In this document: in pieces, positions 36,478 to 47,855 of the stretch
Layout of the letters: each line of letters begins with the position of its first letter
Numbering within the stretch: the first letter of the stretch is position 1
Assembly (NCBI GenBank): GCA_038496675.1
Contig: CM076659.1
Location: 18,789,488 to 18,853,487 of the forward strand
DNA length: 64,000 bases
From: Rachycentron canadum
Taxonomy: Eukaryota; Chordata; Actinopteri; Carangiformes; Rachycentridae
Direction: 5' to 3'
Notes under the pieces: model-generated
Database searches by the model: none
Told to the model about the DNA's origin: nothing
What the model saw: only the letters and a program-made list of their open reading frames with translations
Position numbers and translations under genes: made by a program

Positions 36478-36760
36478 TCTCAGGCAGGCAGGTCATATCT
36501 TTGGTAACGGCCTTTGCCCGGTAATAGAGCTAGGCAAAGGCCGTTACCAAAGATATGACCAGGAGTCAAAAACAGGCAGGCAAGGCTTGAAAGCTACAGT
36601 CTGTAAAGCACAATCGACAATCTGGAAGGGAATGAGTGCAAGTGGGCCAGTGTAAATACTATGAGTTGATTAGGGAAAAGGCAACAGGTAAGTCGGCTGG
36701 CGGGTAAGAATCAGGTGGCTGAAAATCAAGAAAGCCAGAGTGACTGCAGAGCAGGGGGGC
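36478..36760 (+). repeat. Dispersed fish repeat containing a perfect hairpin
   Basis: Begins around CTCAGGCAGGCAGGTCATA and continues with GTCAAAAACAGGCAGGCAAG, ACAATCTGGAAGGGAATGAG, GGCCAGTGTAAATACTATGA, GATTAGGGAAAAGGCAACAG and AATCAGGTGGCTGAAAATCA. I recognise this word order as a widespread teleost repeat. The hairpin at 36491-36560 lies inside it. The family name is not known to me and the ends are approximate. Confidence 0.5.
36491..36560. repeat. Perfect 28-bp inverted repeat, 14-bp loop
   Basis: The left arm 36491-36518 (GGTCATATCTTTGGTAACGG plus CCTTTGCC) is the exact reverse complement of the right arm 36533-36560. The loop is CGGTAATAGAGCTA. The stem is 28 of 28 paired and could extrude as a cruciform or fold in RNA. 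The perfect match inside a diverged repeat suggests either a recent template-switch event or selection or gene conversion keeping the arms alike. Confidence 0.97.
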
Positions 36761-38690
36761 AGGCAGAGGATGAATGAATGCATGAATGAACTGTGACAGA
36801 TTTCTGCTTTTAAAGCTGAGAGAGAAACATTCTTCTTTCTGCTTTGCTTGTCCTTGCTCCCATTGACAGTCTCCCATCCCAAACAGCTTAACTGTTAACA
36901 CTGCGGCTTTGCACTTTAAAGACTGTGTTTGTTTAGGCTGTTTGTTCTACTGAGTTTTACAGATCGTTCTTGACCTTAGAAGGAGCACTCGATAACATGA
37001 TCTCAACTCAAGGTCCATTCATTCCGGAGCTCTTGACCGTATCACACTGTCCTCGTTGGTTGTCATGGAACTTTATATTTGTCTTTACTTTACTTTACAT
37101 TATTTACACAATTTCCTGGTTAAATTTACAGTATTTACTTTACATTATTTCCTGCTTTAATTAATTTTCATCCTCTGTCTGTTAATTTATTTTTCTTTGC
37201 CTCAGAAGTTGATTTAAAAAAAAAAAAAAAAAAACACAACTTTGCTTAAAGGGAAAACAGTTCCTTTGTTTTTCTCACTCATGAATTGCATTGCCATCAG
37301 TGTGGTAGGTACAAACATGCTGTTACGAGAAGAGATAAGGTGAAACTGCTGCTAGTGAAATTCCTCCAGGCTGCATGAGATTTCCCCTCAGTCATGTGAC
37401 TGTGCAGGTTTGGGGTAACATGTAGGAGATGGTCTTTCATAGCTGGTTGGTAGCTAAATGTTAAGATCAAGAAGACTGAGAAGAAGAGTCAGTTTTTTCA
37501 CGGTTATGAACTTAAAAGGGTGATAAGGGGGAAAAAAAATGGCATCTAAACAAACTCAAACTTTGATGAGGGTTTCTACTGTAATTAAAGAGGCAGACAT
37601 GAGGATAGAATGGAGTAATATCCTAGAGTAATGTTTATGGAGCGCATTGCATTAAAACATGAAAAAGCACAAATTCTCCACATCAGCCTAAACATCTCCG
37701 GCGCGTGGGAGACAGGTTTGACATGCAGATTCCTGTGAAGGTCACTCCTGATAAAACTGAGCAGTGCGAGTTAACAAAAAGACGGACAGGTGACTCAGCG
37801 CGACACGGTGACCCAATTCCTGCTGACACACGCAACGTGGTCACACTTGACATTTTCCAGGTGAGATAATTTATAAGCCCTCGCAGCGCGGATAGTATCT
37901 GAGGAATATGTCACGTAGCAGAGAGGGGGACCACTCAGTTGCTGACTAAGGCCTGTGACTGTAAGAGGCGAGAAGCATAAGCTGTTTCTGAAGATACATT
38001 AATTCTAATTCCTTCAGGAAACACTGGCATCTTTCTTGATGCACACAGCATTTTGAACGCTAACTCACATCCACCTTAAGGCCATCTCAGGATATTTCTG
38101 GATGGAGGCTAAAGCTTAAATTAGTGCTATTACCATGGGAAGAAATTGATTCGAACCGGACGAGCATGTTGTAAATAAAAGTAAAAAATATGCGTTTGAA
38201 ATGTCAGCACATTTCCTCCGCACTATGAACACACAGTCTTCCGGTTGCCTGTTTTTGTTTGCTTAAATCTCGTGAACACTCTCAACAGTGCAGTCCCTGT
38301 TCAATCTTTAAATTGTCATAATGTGTTTATTCGTTTTTGTATCAGTCAGCTGTTGTTTTCATCATTTGTCAGTTTCATAATTTATGTTGTTCTGTACCCG
38401 TAGAAAACGGCATCAGCGAATGGAGGGATTTAATGAACTGTACAGATGAAAACGCACCAGCTTTTTAAACATCTCTTTACTATTACAACTAATTACCAGA
38501 AGAACGGCACCTGAATGCATGTAAGACAAAAAATTTTGTTCAGAAATACAGACAGGTGACAAATCAAAGACAAATACCTAAAGATGTGAGTGGATAAATG
38601 CAGATACCTCCAAAAAGGTGTACTGAATGGTACAAGTAAGCCATTTACATCCAGTTATGCTCTGTGGCCAGTTGACTGTGATTTCATATG
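36761..38690. other. Non-coding stretch
   Basis: Includes a 15-bp direct repeat TACTTTACATTATTT at 37091 and 37136 and an A-run (37216-37234). A somewhat CpG-richer segment at 37690-37930 contains a TGACTCAGC (AP-1/MARE-like) word near 37792. No exon recognised. Confidence 0.45.
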
Positions 38691-38699
38691 AAGATGACC

Positions 38700-39477
38700 A
38701 GAAGCAAATATAAGTGACTTCAAAAGAGGGTTCAGCAGGAGCTTTAGTCACATTAGACTCAACTGGCACAACAGTGACTAAAGTGACATCTTCATTCAGA
38801 TCTAAGGGGAAAGTCAATATGACATGCACATTTTATAACAACCCTTCCTCAGGTGACGGACAGTGTCAGCGCAGGACTGAGTCAGCGAGAACAGTCCGTC
38901 CACAGTTACATACAAAGGGATATTATAGGCTTGCTGTGTGTAAACCCATCATTACAAAGATGAACGCACATGTGAGGGTTCGTTGGTGCAGAAACCACAT
39001 CTACAGAGATGGGGAGAAAAGCGAAATGGTCAGATGAGTCATCTCTCAGCGAGTTCTCCACAAGTGCATGTGTTGTGTACACCAAGAGAACGACACAGGC
39101 CTGAACGCTTGAGCCCTATAGGGAGGGAACGCGGCAGGTCTGTGGAAACATTTCTACCCTGGTGGGAGTGTGTCTTCCGGGGTGACAGTGCCCCGCCATC
39201 CATTGGGCATTAAGGTGTCACTGATGGTGCCGTGGCCTTCGCAGTCCAACAGATCTCAACCCATTCAACACCTACGACAGACGTGTTAGGAAGCTCTCTC
39301 TGCCACCATCATTACAATGATGAAATGTCTTCTGGAAGAATGGCGTCCATCCCTCCAGTAGAATCACAGAGACTTGTAGAATCAATGGCCAAGAACATTG
39401 AAGTTGTTGTGACAGCTCCTGGGGGCCTAACACCTTCATTTGTTCCCCATCCATCAGGTTCATTTGACTCCATGTGA
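38700..39477 (+). pseudogene. Decayed Tc1-like transposase
   Basis: Pieces of a Tc1 transposase can be followed in order through all three forward frames. They are an N-terminal DNA-binding remnant (GTTVTKVTSSF, near 38770), KPIITKMNAHVRVRWC (38945-38990), WSDESS with the first catalytic aspartate at 39033-39035, RPERLSPI and GRSVE (39100-39150), and DSAPP with the second aspartate at 39184-39186. Then come SPTDLNP (39243 on) and the closing QRLVESM … GGLTPSF (39370-39440). The third acid is changed: the codon in the NPIEHL position reads CAA (39266-39268) instead of GAA, next to a one-base deletion. Spacings between the acids are shortened (about 50 and 27 residues against about 90 and 34), so segments are lost. 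At least four frame changes make it dead. Terminal repeats were not found. Confidence 0.85.
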
Positions 39478-40587
39478 GTGAAGATTACTATTATCTCACC
39501 TGGTCTCTGAAACACAAACAGGCTCATACAAATCAGCATCATAAAATAAAGGTCATCTTTAGTGTGTCCAGACTATTATCCGTCTCTCAATGCCGTTCCC
39601 CTTTCCACTGTTATTTTCTACCTCATTCGCGTTGATTTCCTCTCCTCTCTCCGCTCACTGCTTTTGTCTCCCTTCTCTGTGACTCACCTTCTGTCTTTTC
39701 ATTCCCTTTGTACCGTCTCTCTCCCCCACTATTACTCCCTCTCTTTCCTCTCCTCCCACTCTCGCTGCTCCCCTTGGTCCGACCATCATCTCTGTCATTC
39801 AGAGACACAATGCCACTCTGCTTGTTTCAGTAATAGGATAGTCCATTATCTGGCTGTGTCTGTTCAACAAGGCACTCCCGTCATACATTTTCCTCTCCTC
39901 ACCTTCACCTCACACAGGAGGAAGAAGCGATGGAGGGATGATTAGAAAGAGGAGAGGAGCGAGAGAGATAGGGTGTAAAGATAGGACGAGTGTGCAAAAA
40001 TCACTGAGAGTGAGACCTCCTCCGTCTCTCCATCTTTCAGTCTGTTTCATCAGTTGATTGCCCCTATCAGTTAGATTGAAGGAGGCTCCATCTCTCTGTC
40101 TGACCGTCTCAATAATGCTGCTGCAACTTGATTAGCTTTTCATCACCAACCATCGCCTTCCACTCAAATTTCTCTTTTCTCTCTCTTCTTATTTAACCAG
40201 GGGAGTTGCCAAAGATAACATCCATATTTAAAGTCTCAGCTTGGGGAAAATCTGTTGTTGAAGAGAGATGAGCTCCACTAAAACAGTCCCACACCTGAGG
40301 ACCATGTTATAATCTCACTGAAGTTGAAGTCAATTCACTTTAATGGCACCTTTGGTGCCAGTTATATATTCTTGTTTTCAGTGTGCTTCACTCATTGGCC
40401 AACAAAAAAAAGTAAACACCGTTGAAGCATAATTCACATTTTATTGTTTTTTTTTTAATAAACTTTTCCAATTATTATTTTAATAAAACTGCTACATAAT
40501 ATAAGAATAGATGCTACTGAGATTAACTGAGATTTGCAGGCAACACTTTGAGTTTAAATATATTTCTTTGATGCATGACAGTAATGA
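39478..40587. other. Non-coding stretch, pyrimidine-rich part
   Basis: The segment 39600-39780 is rich in C and T. The rest is plain AT-rich DNA. No gene recognised. Confidence 0.5.
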
Positions 40588-40595
40588 ATATGAAA
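40588..40595. repeat. Left target-site duplication of hAT-like element
   Basis: ATATGAAA directly precedes the element and matches ATATAAAA at 41227-41234 in 7 of 8 positions, the 8-bp duplication typical of hAT insertion. Confidence 0.6.
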
Positions 40596-41226
40596 TAGGG
40601 TTGTAACAATTCATTGACTACACCGATGTATCCATTTGTATGCCTACGATCCAACTACATCAATAGGCACTCAGCGAGGATGTATATCGATCTAAAATCG
40701 ATTTTCAAGGTAAATAATCGATTGTGTTGATACTAAGAATTTGGCCATTGTATTTAAACACAACAAACTTTATATGGATGGATTTTTCAGCACTTTTAAT
40801 AGTAACGTAATGGTAAATTTGACTCCGATTCACTCTCCCTGTGTGTGATATGTGTCATCAGCAGAACAGAGAACAGAAGTAGCGGGTTAACCTTCTGTTC
40901 ATTTAACCTGAATACATGTTGGTTGCTCTTTCAATAAAAGGTGAATGTCTTTTCCATTAATAATTGTGTTTACTTGTTTATATCTATAATTGATTTATCC
41001 CTGATTCCCTTACAAGAAAAACTTCTAGGAATCCTCACCAGCACTGTCCAGTATCCAGGTATTTATTTCACAGTAACACTGGTTGAATTTTTTGGCAGAA
41101 AAACTATATTGATTTCAAATTATTGAATCTTTTTATTCCAGATGGCAAATATTGTTCTTGAATCGTATTGGAACCATGGAAAATGATATGTATGGTATTG
41201 TTGTAAAAACATATCGTTCCCCCCTA
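40596..41226. mobile_element. Non-autonomous hAT-like element
   Basis: The element begins TAGGGTTGTAACAATTC and ends, on the opposite strand, with TAGGGGGGAACGATATG. It is flanked by near-identical 8-bp duplications (ATATGAAA / ATATAAAA). The interior near the left end is full of ATCGAT words (GATCTAAAATCGATTTTC, ATAATCGATT), as in a common fish hAT family whose ends read TAGGGxTGxAACGAT. At 631 bp, with no transposase frame, it is a MITE-type passenger that needs an enzyme from elsewhere. One mismatch in the duplication and diverged ends indicate an old insertion. Confidence 0.72.
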
Positions 41227-41234
41227 ATATAAAA
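41227..41234. repeat. Right target-site duplication of hAT-like element
   Basis: ATATAAAA, matching the left flank ATATGAAA at 7 of 8 positions. Confidence 0.6.
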
Positions 41235-41790
41235 CCATAAAGGGACCATAGTGATTTTTTTTTTAACTCTATATGGACTTGATAAAGCAAAACATTAGCT
41301 ATAATATTAAAGGGAATTTAACAGGAAAAATATACAGATGAGCTAAAACACCACAACTAATCACAGATGAAGGTGATAATATGATTTAACAACAGTGTAG
41401 GTCAAGCTCCGGGTTCTTGTAGTCACCACGTTGGGTGCGGGACAAAAAGGGCAGAGGGGAAGACCTGAGCGACTCGGGTCAAACTGTTATGGTTAGACGA
41501 CCAGGTCATAGCATCTGAAATGGCCAGGCCTGTCGGGGATTCAAGTCAACAATGGTTACCAGTCGTCCAAGGAGGGACAAACCATGAACCGGCACTGTGG
41601 CTGTCCCATCTGGTCTGAGCAGATAAAGAGCTGCTGTGGTCCAAGTTTCAGAAAATGTTTAATAATAGTGATGGAAGGAACGTCACACAGCACAGGGTGA
41701 ATTGTATCAGGCTATGTTTGGGAGCTGCTTAGCAGTAGACAGTGTACTGTTGAAGCCTCTCTCTGTATCTGTGGAAATGATGTGTATAAT
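41235..41790. other. Non-coding stretch with higher GC
   Basis: The segment 41400-41640 is richer in G, C and CpG than its surroundings and has no recognised identity. No paired splice sites or domain were found. Confidence 0.4.
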
Positions 41791-41799
41791 TTACTTTAT

Positions 41800-42425
41800 T
41801 CCAGCCAGTCAACATGAGTCAAGTGCCAACAAGCCAGCAATAGAGGCAGGAAGCCAGTCAGCTAGTCAGCTGTGCAGGCAGCGTGTCAGCTAAGTTGCTA
41901 AAAATTTGGACGGTCATCCAACTTTGGTGACCTTCAGTGGATGTCAAAGCTGTGTTCCTACAAGCAGATTTATTCCGTTTTTGTGGAGGGAAAAAAAAAA
42001 AAAAAAAAAAAAAAGTCAGCCAACCCTTCACCCAATCACTCGATGAGCTAGCCAGACTGATTTTGCCAATCAGCCCAGTCAGTGCCTGAACTATGACTCT
42101 CACGGTGGGTTTGAAATCCTCAATTAAATGCAGATATATGATGAGTTTGTATCTGCCAGGAGACCCATTTGTCACCTATACAAACAGCTAGTCAGACTTA
42201 TCGAAAGGAATCGGCTATTTTGTCTCACTCACAATACATACGTCTCCCATTTATATCTGCTGGCCAGTTATGCAACCAGCCAGCCAGACAACGCAAAATA
42301 TATCTATTCATTGACTTAAAAGTGTCATTTCCACAGTTATACGTTCCTAATTTCAGCCAGTCTGTGACTCACCGTGTCAGCCAATCAGCCAGCCCAGTCA
42401 CTGTGTGTGCAGCCAACAAACTGAT
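41800..42425. repeat. Degenerate CAGCCAGTCAG-rich region
   Basis: Words of the CAGCCA, CCAGTCAG and CAGTCAGC type recur many times (for example 41800-41890, 42016-42085, 42265-42290, 42355-42415), interrupted by 24 A at 41991-42014. The pattern fits a very old, expanded simple repeat broken up by mutation. Confidence 0.45.
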
Positions 42426-43825
42426 CTGCAATATTGAGTGATGAAATATTCCTGGCCCTACATGTTGAAACTTTTTATTTCCAGGCGAATATATTAGGAA
42501 TTCAACAGATAGATAAATCAGTGCCACTGAATTCCATATTAATAATAATCACATCACCCACAGAGCCCCGAGTGACTTATGATTTTATAGATGATTATGC
42601 TGCATTTTATTGCTGTAAGTGAGTAGTGTATAAGTGTGTGTATGTGTGTGAAAGATAGATAGTGAGCGATAGACTTCACTGCATCCTATGCTGCACCCCA
42701 AACATCTATATTGTCAAAACACGTGCGCACACATACGCACAGAACTGTTGTTAATAGGAGCTTTCCAACTGGCATCCATTCCCAGCAACGGGCATTAGAC
42801 TGACATTAGATGTATTAGATTAGACTTCAATAAGAGCGAGTAAGCCAAAGTGAGTAAGAAGGAATGGAAAGAGAGTGCGGGAGAGAGACAAAGTTAGAGA
42901 AAATATTTTCCTGCCTTTGAGTGGAGCTGCTCCTTGTTCCTTAAGACACTCAGGAACTTCTCACCATTCAACATACACTGTATTTTCATAGTGCAGGCAG
43001 AAACATAAGTGAATTTGTTTGACTTGGGGCAAACAGGGAAAACAGTACAGTTCCCCCCAAAAAAAATTGAGTCAGCCCTTCAACTGAACATAAAAATACT
43101 CAATATAAACACATTCTCATTTCTCTCTCATTTCCATAATTCCTGTCAGTTGTGACCAACGAATTGCAGAGATCGGGGTACAAAGAAGTCTGGGGAGTCG
43201 AGATAATTTTGCCAAATTACTGTCACCGCTTTACTTCCTGGTCAAAGCAAATACACCCATCAAGTCAGTAATATTCCCTCATTGCACTTCAACTCTCTGC
43301 CTCTACATCCTGTCAAAGCTGACCCAGGAGTTTGATCCGTAAACTGACGGAAATTTATAGCCAATCGTTGATTTATTCATTGTTTACTCATCCAGGACAA
43401 TGCACAATACATTTACTGGAGGTAGCTATAAGCTAATTTCCATCTGTAATCCCTGGGTGGAGGCCACCACTGCAGGTTGTAGAAAACAGTTGTGTTACAG
43501 TCGTCGCAAATGAAAATCTTACTTTACACTCTGTCTCACAATCAACTAATTGTGAAGGCAGTGTTTTAAATACTAATTGGAAGTATGACTGAAAAAGTAA
43601 CAATAGTGTCCATCTCAACTCGAGTGAGGGTTGTTATGCTGTGCACCCCAACAGCCTCTCCAGGTTTCCTTGGTTGAGTCTGAAATCACTCACTCACTTC
43701 TCCCTCCTCACTATCCAGGAAGTTCAATATCGAGGACAATACAGTGAGCTCATCATTCACATTGAAAAACAGTATCATCAGACACAACTCTTTCTGTCTT
43801 TTACCCGGGTGCAATGAATGATGGT
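42426..43825. other. Non-coding stretch, nothing recognised
   Basis: No supported gene, RNA gene or transposon. Confidence 0.5.
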
Positions 43826-43856
43826 ATATTATTATTATTATTATTATTATTATTAT
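43826..43856. repeat. (ATT)n microsatellite
   Basis: A pure ATT trinucleotide array of about ten units. Confidence 0.95.
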
Positions 43857-46300
43857 GGATTGCTTAGTTAGTGATCTGTTGTAAGCTTCTTTTCATGATG
43901 TCTAGTAGGATACTGTTGACTGTATCAAGGCGTAATCCTTTTCACCACACATTTGGACAGTGCTACAAAATGGCAGACTCACTGTGTAGTGGACTGTGTA
44001 GAGTTGTGTTGCTGTGGGTGTGGCGTCCCTCGACTGGCCCTCGGCTCTCTGGTCTGCTGCACGCTTTCCTTCCATTAACCCACCACCTGCAGTACACTGT
44101 ACCTTCTTCATCCATTTCTGTCTCAGCCAGTTTGGTATTTAACATTTAAGCCTGCTTCGAATTGTGTATTCTGGGTTTTTCCCTGTGTTTTCTTTGAGCT
44201 GATCCTAGTTTCCCTGTGCTCCAGAGACACAACTCGCCTGCCTTCTTGCTTGCCTACTCTTCAACCGTGAGCCACCTGCTACCTCCAGCTTGCCCACTGA
44301 TTCCACCCTCCCCATAAATCTTCCTCACAAAGAATAAAATGAGTCACCTGTCACCTTGACAAGAACACTTTAGTCCTGTTTTCATATGACACTAATGACT
44401 CAAGTAACCTCTCTCGATCTAACTGGCAGATGCAGTTAACCTGGGTCACAACATTGAATTGTGTCGATAGCGTTTCCATTGAAGGTTGCAATCAGTGTCT
44501 GACATGCGTGGGGGTCAATAGGTCACACAGATGAATGGGATGATATTAGCGCTGTGCTGATGCCTTTTGCTCTGGATTGTAGATGCAGCTTTAAATCACA
44601 GAGCAAGCATTTTTCAGCTTCAAAGCATCTTGTAATATTCGGTACCTTCCCCTGGCATCACTCCACATTTGTTTGTTATCCCTGTGGCTTCACTGACAAT
44701 GATAAAGAGGTTATGCAGTATATTTTTCATTTACCCTTTGCCTCTTTTCACCATCTGCTCTTGCCAGACAAACTTTGCAGCCTGGTAGACTTTTTGCCAA
44801 ATTCTGTCTGGCAATAAATAATGTAAAATATGCCGCTTTGACAAATAGCTGCCAAACCAATTGCAAGTTCGATTTGTTATCTTGAATGAATGAGGGAATG
44901 ATGTAATGGTGTTGCACATTAAAACTGAAAAAGCTACCTTGTCTCAACCTGCGATATATTTTCCTCATAAAAAGGAGGTTTTTAAGCAGTAAACAAAGTT
45001 TTGCCTGATCAGAAAGGCTGGGGTGGATAATTTTAATATATATTGCAAAACAAATTACTGAATGTGATTCAGAATAAGCTTCACAGAGTGTTCCTGCGTT
45101 CCCTTTACAAGAGAAAAAAGGAGACAGAACAAGATTCATGTTGCTCATGCTGCCAGTTTTCTCTGCCAGCCCCTCCAGTATGAGTTGAGTCTTCTCACAC
45201 TGTTGGTGTAAAGTTGACACTCCATATATATGTGTGAGTGTGCGCGTGCCTGTGTGTGTGTCTATGTGTGTGTGTGTAAGCTATGAATCATAGGCTTTTG
45301 TGTGGAGATGACAGTTTGGGATCTTAGCAAGAGAAGGAGGAGACGAACGAGGAGGAGAGAGGAGAAGACTGGTGAGGGGAGGAGAAGCCTCAGGAAACAC
45401 ATGGAGCAATATATTTTCTCCTTCCTGTATTCCTTCTTTCCTTTCCTCAGTCTCCCCCACACACACATATACACACTCACACTCAGTCAGTCAGTCAGTC
45501 CCAGTAGACACTCTCCAGACGAGATAAGGCTGAAAGACAGACAGGGGTCACACTGTATTAGCTAGCCACAGGGAAGGGTGTGTATGTGTGTGTGCATGTG
45601 TGTCTGTGAGGAGAGTAGAATAGTATAAAATAGAAAAGCACAAATAGCAGGAACTAGTTACAAGTGTTTGCCTAAAAACATGTAGAATATGAGGAGATAA
45701 CAATCTAATATCCCAATTTACAAAATGAGTTTGTTCGTGGGCTCCACAATGACTCATCAGCATCAGTTGTGGTTTTAGTCCAGGCAACTAAAACTACTTC
45801 CAAAAACTCAGGGAAAGACTGTGTTCATTGTCCAAAAAGCAATCAAATTCTGTCTTCAGCAACCTGGCCTCCACCTCCACACCCTCACTTTCTGCCTAGC
45901 AACATATTGTATAAGACCAACTACGAACCACGCTGGAACTGAACATTGCCGTTGAATGTAATTTGTATGCTGCACAATCATCTAATACATATGGACACGT
46001 TGCCTTGGAATATGGGGCTGCTCTGTATGCAAGCACCTCGTCTTTTCCTTTCTAGCCTTTTACATCAGGGTAATGTCATCATGCACCTTCAGCCTGTGCT
46101 GCACTAGAGGGGACATTATTCACACAGGCGTTGTTTTCCAGGAAACATAACCATTTTAAACAGGTGCTCTTATTCCTCTCGCGTGGACACTTTGTTTAGG
46201 ATGTGTCAATGAAGCTTTTTTTTTTGTCCCTCAACCTAACATAAAGGCGTGGTGCTTTATTTTACATATTGACAACATGGAATAATGAGGTTGCAGCACA
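43857..46300. other. Non-coding stretch with the longest simple-repeat-free frame
   Basis: A 169-codon minus-strand frame (44711-45220) is open here. It shows no family motif I know, and a frame of that length is about what chance gives in 64 kb of AT-rich DNA. Other contents are a purine-rich segment (45325-45400), four AGTC units (45485-45500) and short GT tracts. No gene is called. Confidence 0.45.
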
Positions 46301-46339
46301 CTTAGCTGAGGGCTGCATTGAATGCAGCCCTCAGCTAAG
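46301..46339. repeat. Perfect 19-bp inverted repeat with 1-base loop
   Basis: CTTAGCTGAGGGCTGCATT (46301-46319) is followed by G and its exact reverse complement (46321-46339). A quasi-palindrome of 39 bp with a single central base is rare by chance and is a candidate footprint of replication template switching. The tight loop means it would extrude as a cruciform rather than form a normal RNA hairpin. Confidence 0.97.
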
Positions 46340-46740
46340 ACACAGCACTCTCATTCGTGTGAATGGAGCCACTGAAAAAAAAAAGCAACAAAACATGACA
46401 TCATCCAGTGAGACAATGCATATTTCTGTAGTTTACCCTGCAATCATCAGGACGGAAGATAAAATAGTTATTGCTATGATAATCTTCCAGAGTTGCAAGA
46501 TCCTCTTTGTGAGTATTTCAAGCTGTTGAGCAATGTTTTGGCATCTGATTTTAAACACATCAATCCCATAGTGCAACTGGACTTTATGAGTTGAATTTTT
46601 CAGTCTTACTGGTACCTGAAACAACACGCCCACACTAACATGGCTTTGGCTGCTTTCATTCTGCATGCTCACTAAAGCCTAGCAGTAATACACCATGACA
46701 TGCTTCAGCAATAGTTTACACGAAGAAGAAGAATCCTGTA
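46340..46740. other. Non-coding stretch, nothing recognised
   Basis: A minus-strand frame (46433-46672) ends in a hydrophobic stretch (LWKIIIAITILSSVLMIAG). It has no recognisable family and no supporting splice sites. Confidence 0.4.
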
Positions 46741-46940
46741 GCGTCCAACAATGTTTTCACACATACAGGGAATTTGACCTGTGCATTTAACCCATCCACA
46801 GGTGGAGAGAACACACACACACACACACACACAATATAAATAGTGAGCACACACCTGGAGTAGGAAGCAGCCACACTGTAGTGTCTGGGGAGCAGTTGGT
46901 GGTTAGGTGCCTTGCTCAAGGGCACTTCAGATGTGGATGT
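46741..46940 (+). repeat. Dispersed fish repeat with internal (AC)n
   Basis: The words GGGAATTTGACCTGTGCATT, TTAACCCATCCACAGG, GTGAGCACACACCTGGAGTA, GGGGAGCAGTTGGTGGTTAG and GTGCCTTGCTCAAGGGCACT match in order a very common teleost dispersed repeat. The AC tract at 46810-46832 sits at the position where this family often holds CA-rich sequence. Ends are approximate. Confidence 0.7.
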
Positions 46941-47759
46941 TAAGGCAGGAGGTATTACTGTCCATCAGAAAGAAAGTCTCTAAATCACCATCATCCATTA
47001 TAGTGTTGTTTTGTTGAATAGTTTTTTTTTTTCAACTTGTGCTAAATACAATTCACAGAAATGCAGGTAATACACTTTTGTTAATTGACCAGATGATCAA
47101 GTATCACTGTCTTCAATCTCATTAGTTGCCCTTGGGTGCACGGCATAAATGTTGAGTGGAGCAGTAACTTAGTGGAACAGAAGACTGCACTAACGTGTGT
47201 GCTGGGCTGACACATTAGGTTTAATGAAACCGGTAAATAGAACACTAGACTGTAAAAAAATAAAATAAAATAAAATCCTCCTGATCATTCACATTCATTC
47301 TACTTGTCAAATCTAATTCGTGATGCAGACAGTGAAGAAGAGTGTGGACAGTGGAGTGAAAGTGGCCATCTTTTCGCTCGCGTTATTCTAGTTAGGGAAG
47401 CTCCATTATTTCCCAGGAGGCCTCTGTACCTTTTGGGTTCAATTTTAACAGGATTCTGAGTCTTTCCAGCAGGTTTACAGGGTCAGTGGGGCAGGAGGAC
47501 AGGAGGAAGGAAAGAAAATGTGTGTCACTTCTGCAGCCATTCAATTAACATTTCATTTTTCAAAAGGACTGAAAATATGTTCATGGTTTGTCGGTAATCA
47601 TCAACTTTACATTTGAGCTATTCTTTGTTTTCTTCATAAACTAATGAAAAAACCTCTGCAAGGAAAGGGAAATTAAAGGAAAATAAAACTGACCACCTGA
47701 AGGGAAAGAGAAAAACCTAATAATACATATTAATATATACATAATTGCATGTTTACCGA
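46941..47759. other. Non-coding stretch, nothing recognised
   Basis: AT-rich DNA with a T-run near 47022 and four AAAAT-type units near 47257-47275. No gene. Confidence 0.5.
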
Positions 47760-47798
47760 TGATATATACATATATATATACGCACATGCGCACACACA

Positions 47799-47842
<44 letters not shown>

Positions 47843-47855
47843 TATATATATATCC
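47760..47855. repeat. Compound (TA)n(CA)n(TA)n microsatellite
   Basis: A TA tract, a long CA array and a second TA tract follow each other. Spurious poly-CV frames arise on the minus strand. Confidence 0.93.

Noticed and set aside
44711..45220. 169-codon minus-strand frame
   Set aside because: It has no recognised domain, signal or splice context. With a stop chance of about 5-6% per codon in this composition, a frame of this length is expected around once by chance in 64 kb on six frames. A translated search with a clear hit would overturn this.
46433..46672. Minus-strand frame ending in a hydrophobic, membrane-like stretch
   Set aside because: The hydrophobic stretch is at the very end of a frame with no known family, and AT-rich sequence often encodes Ile/Leu runs by chance.
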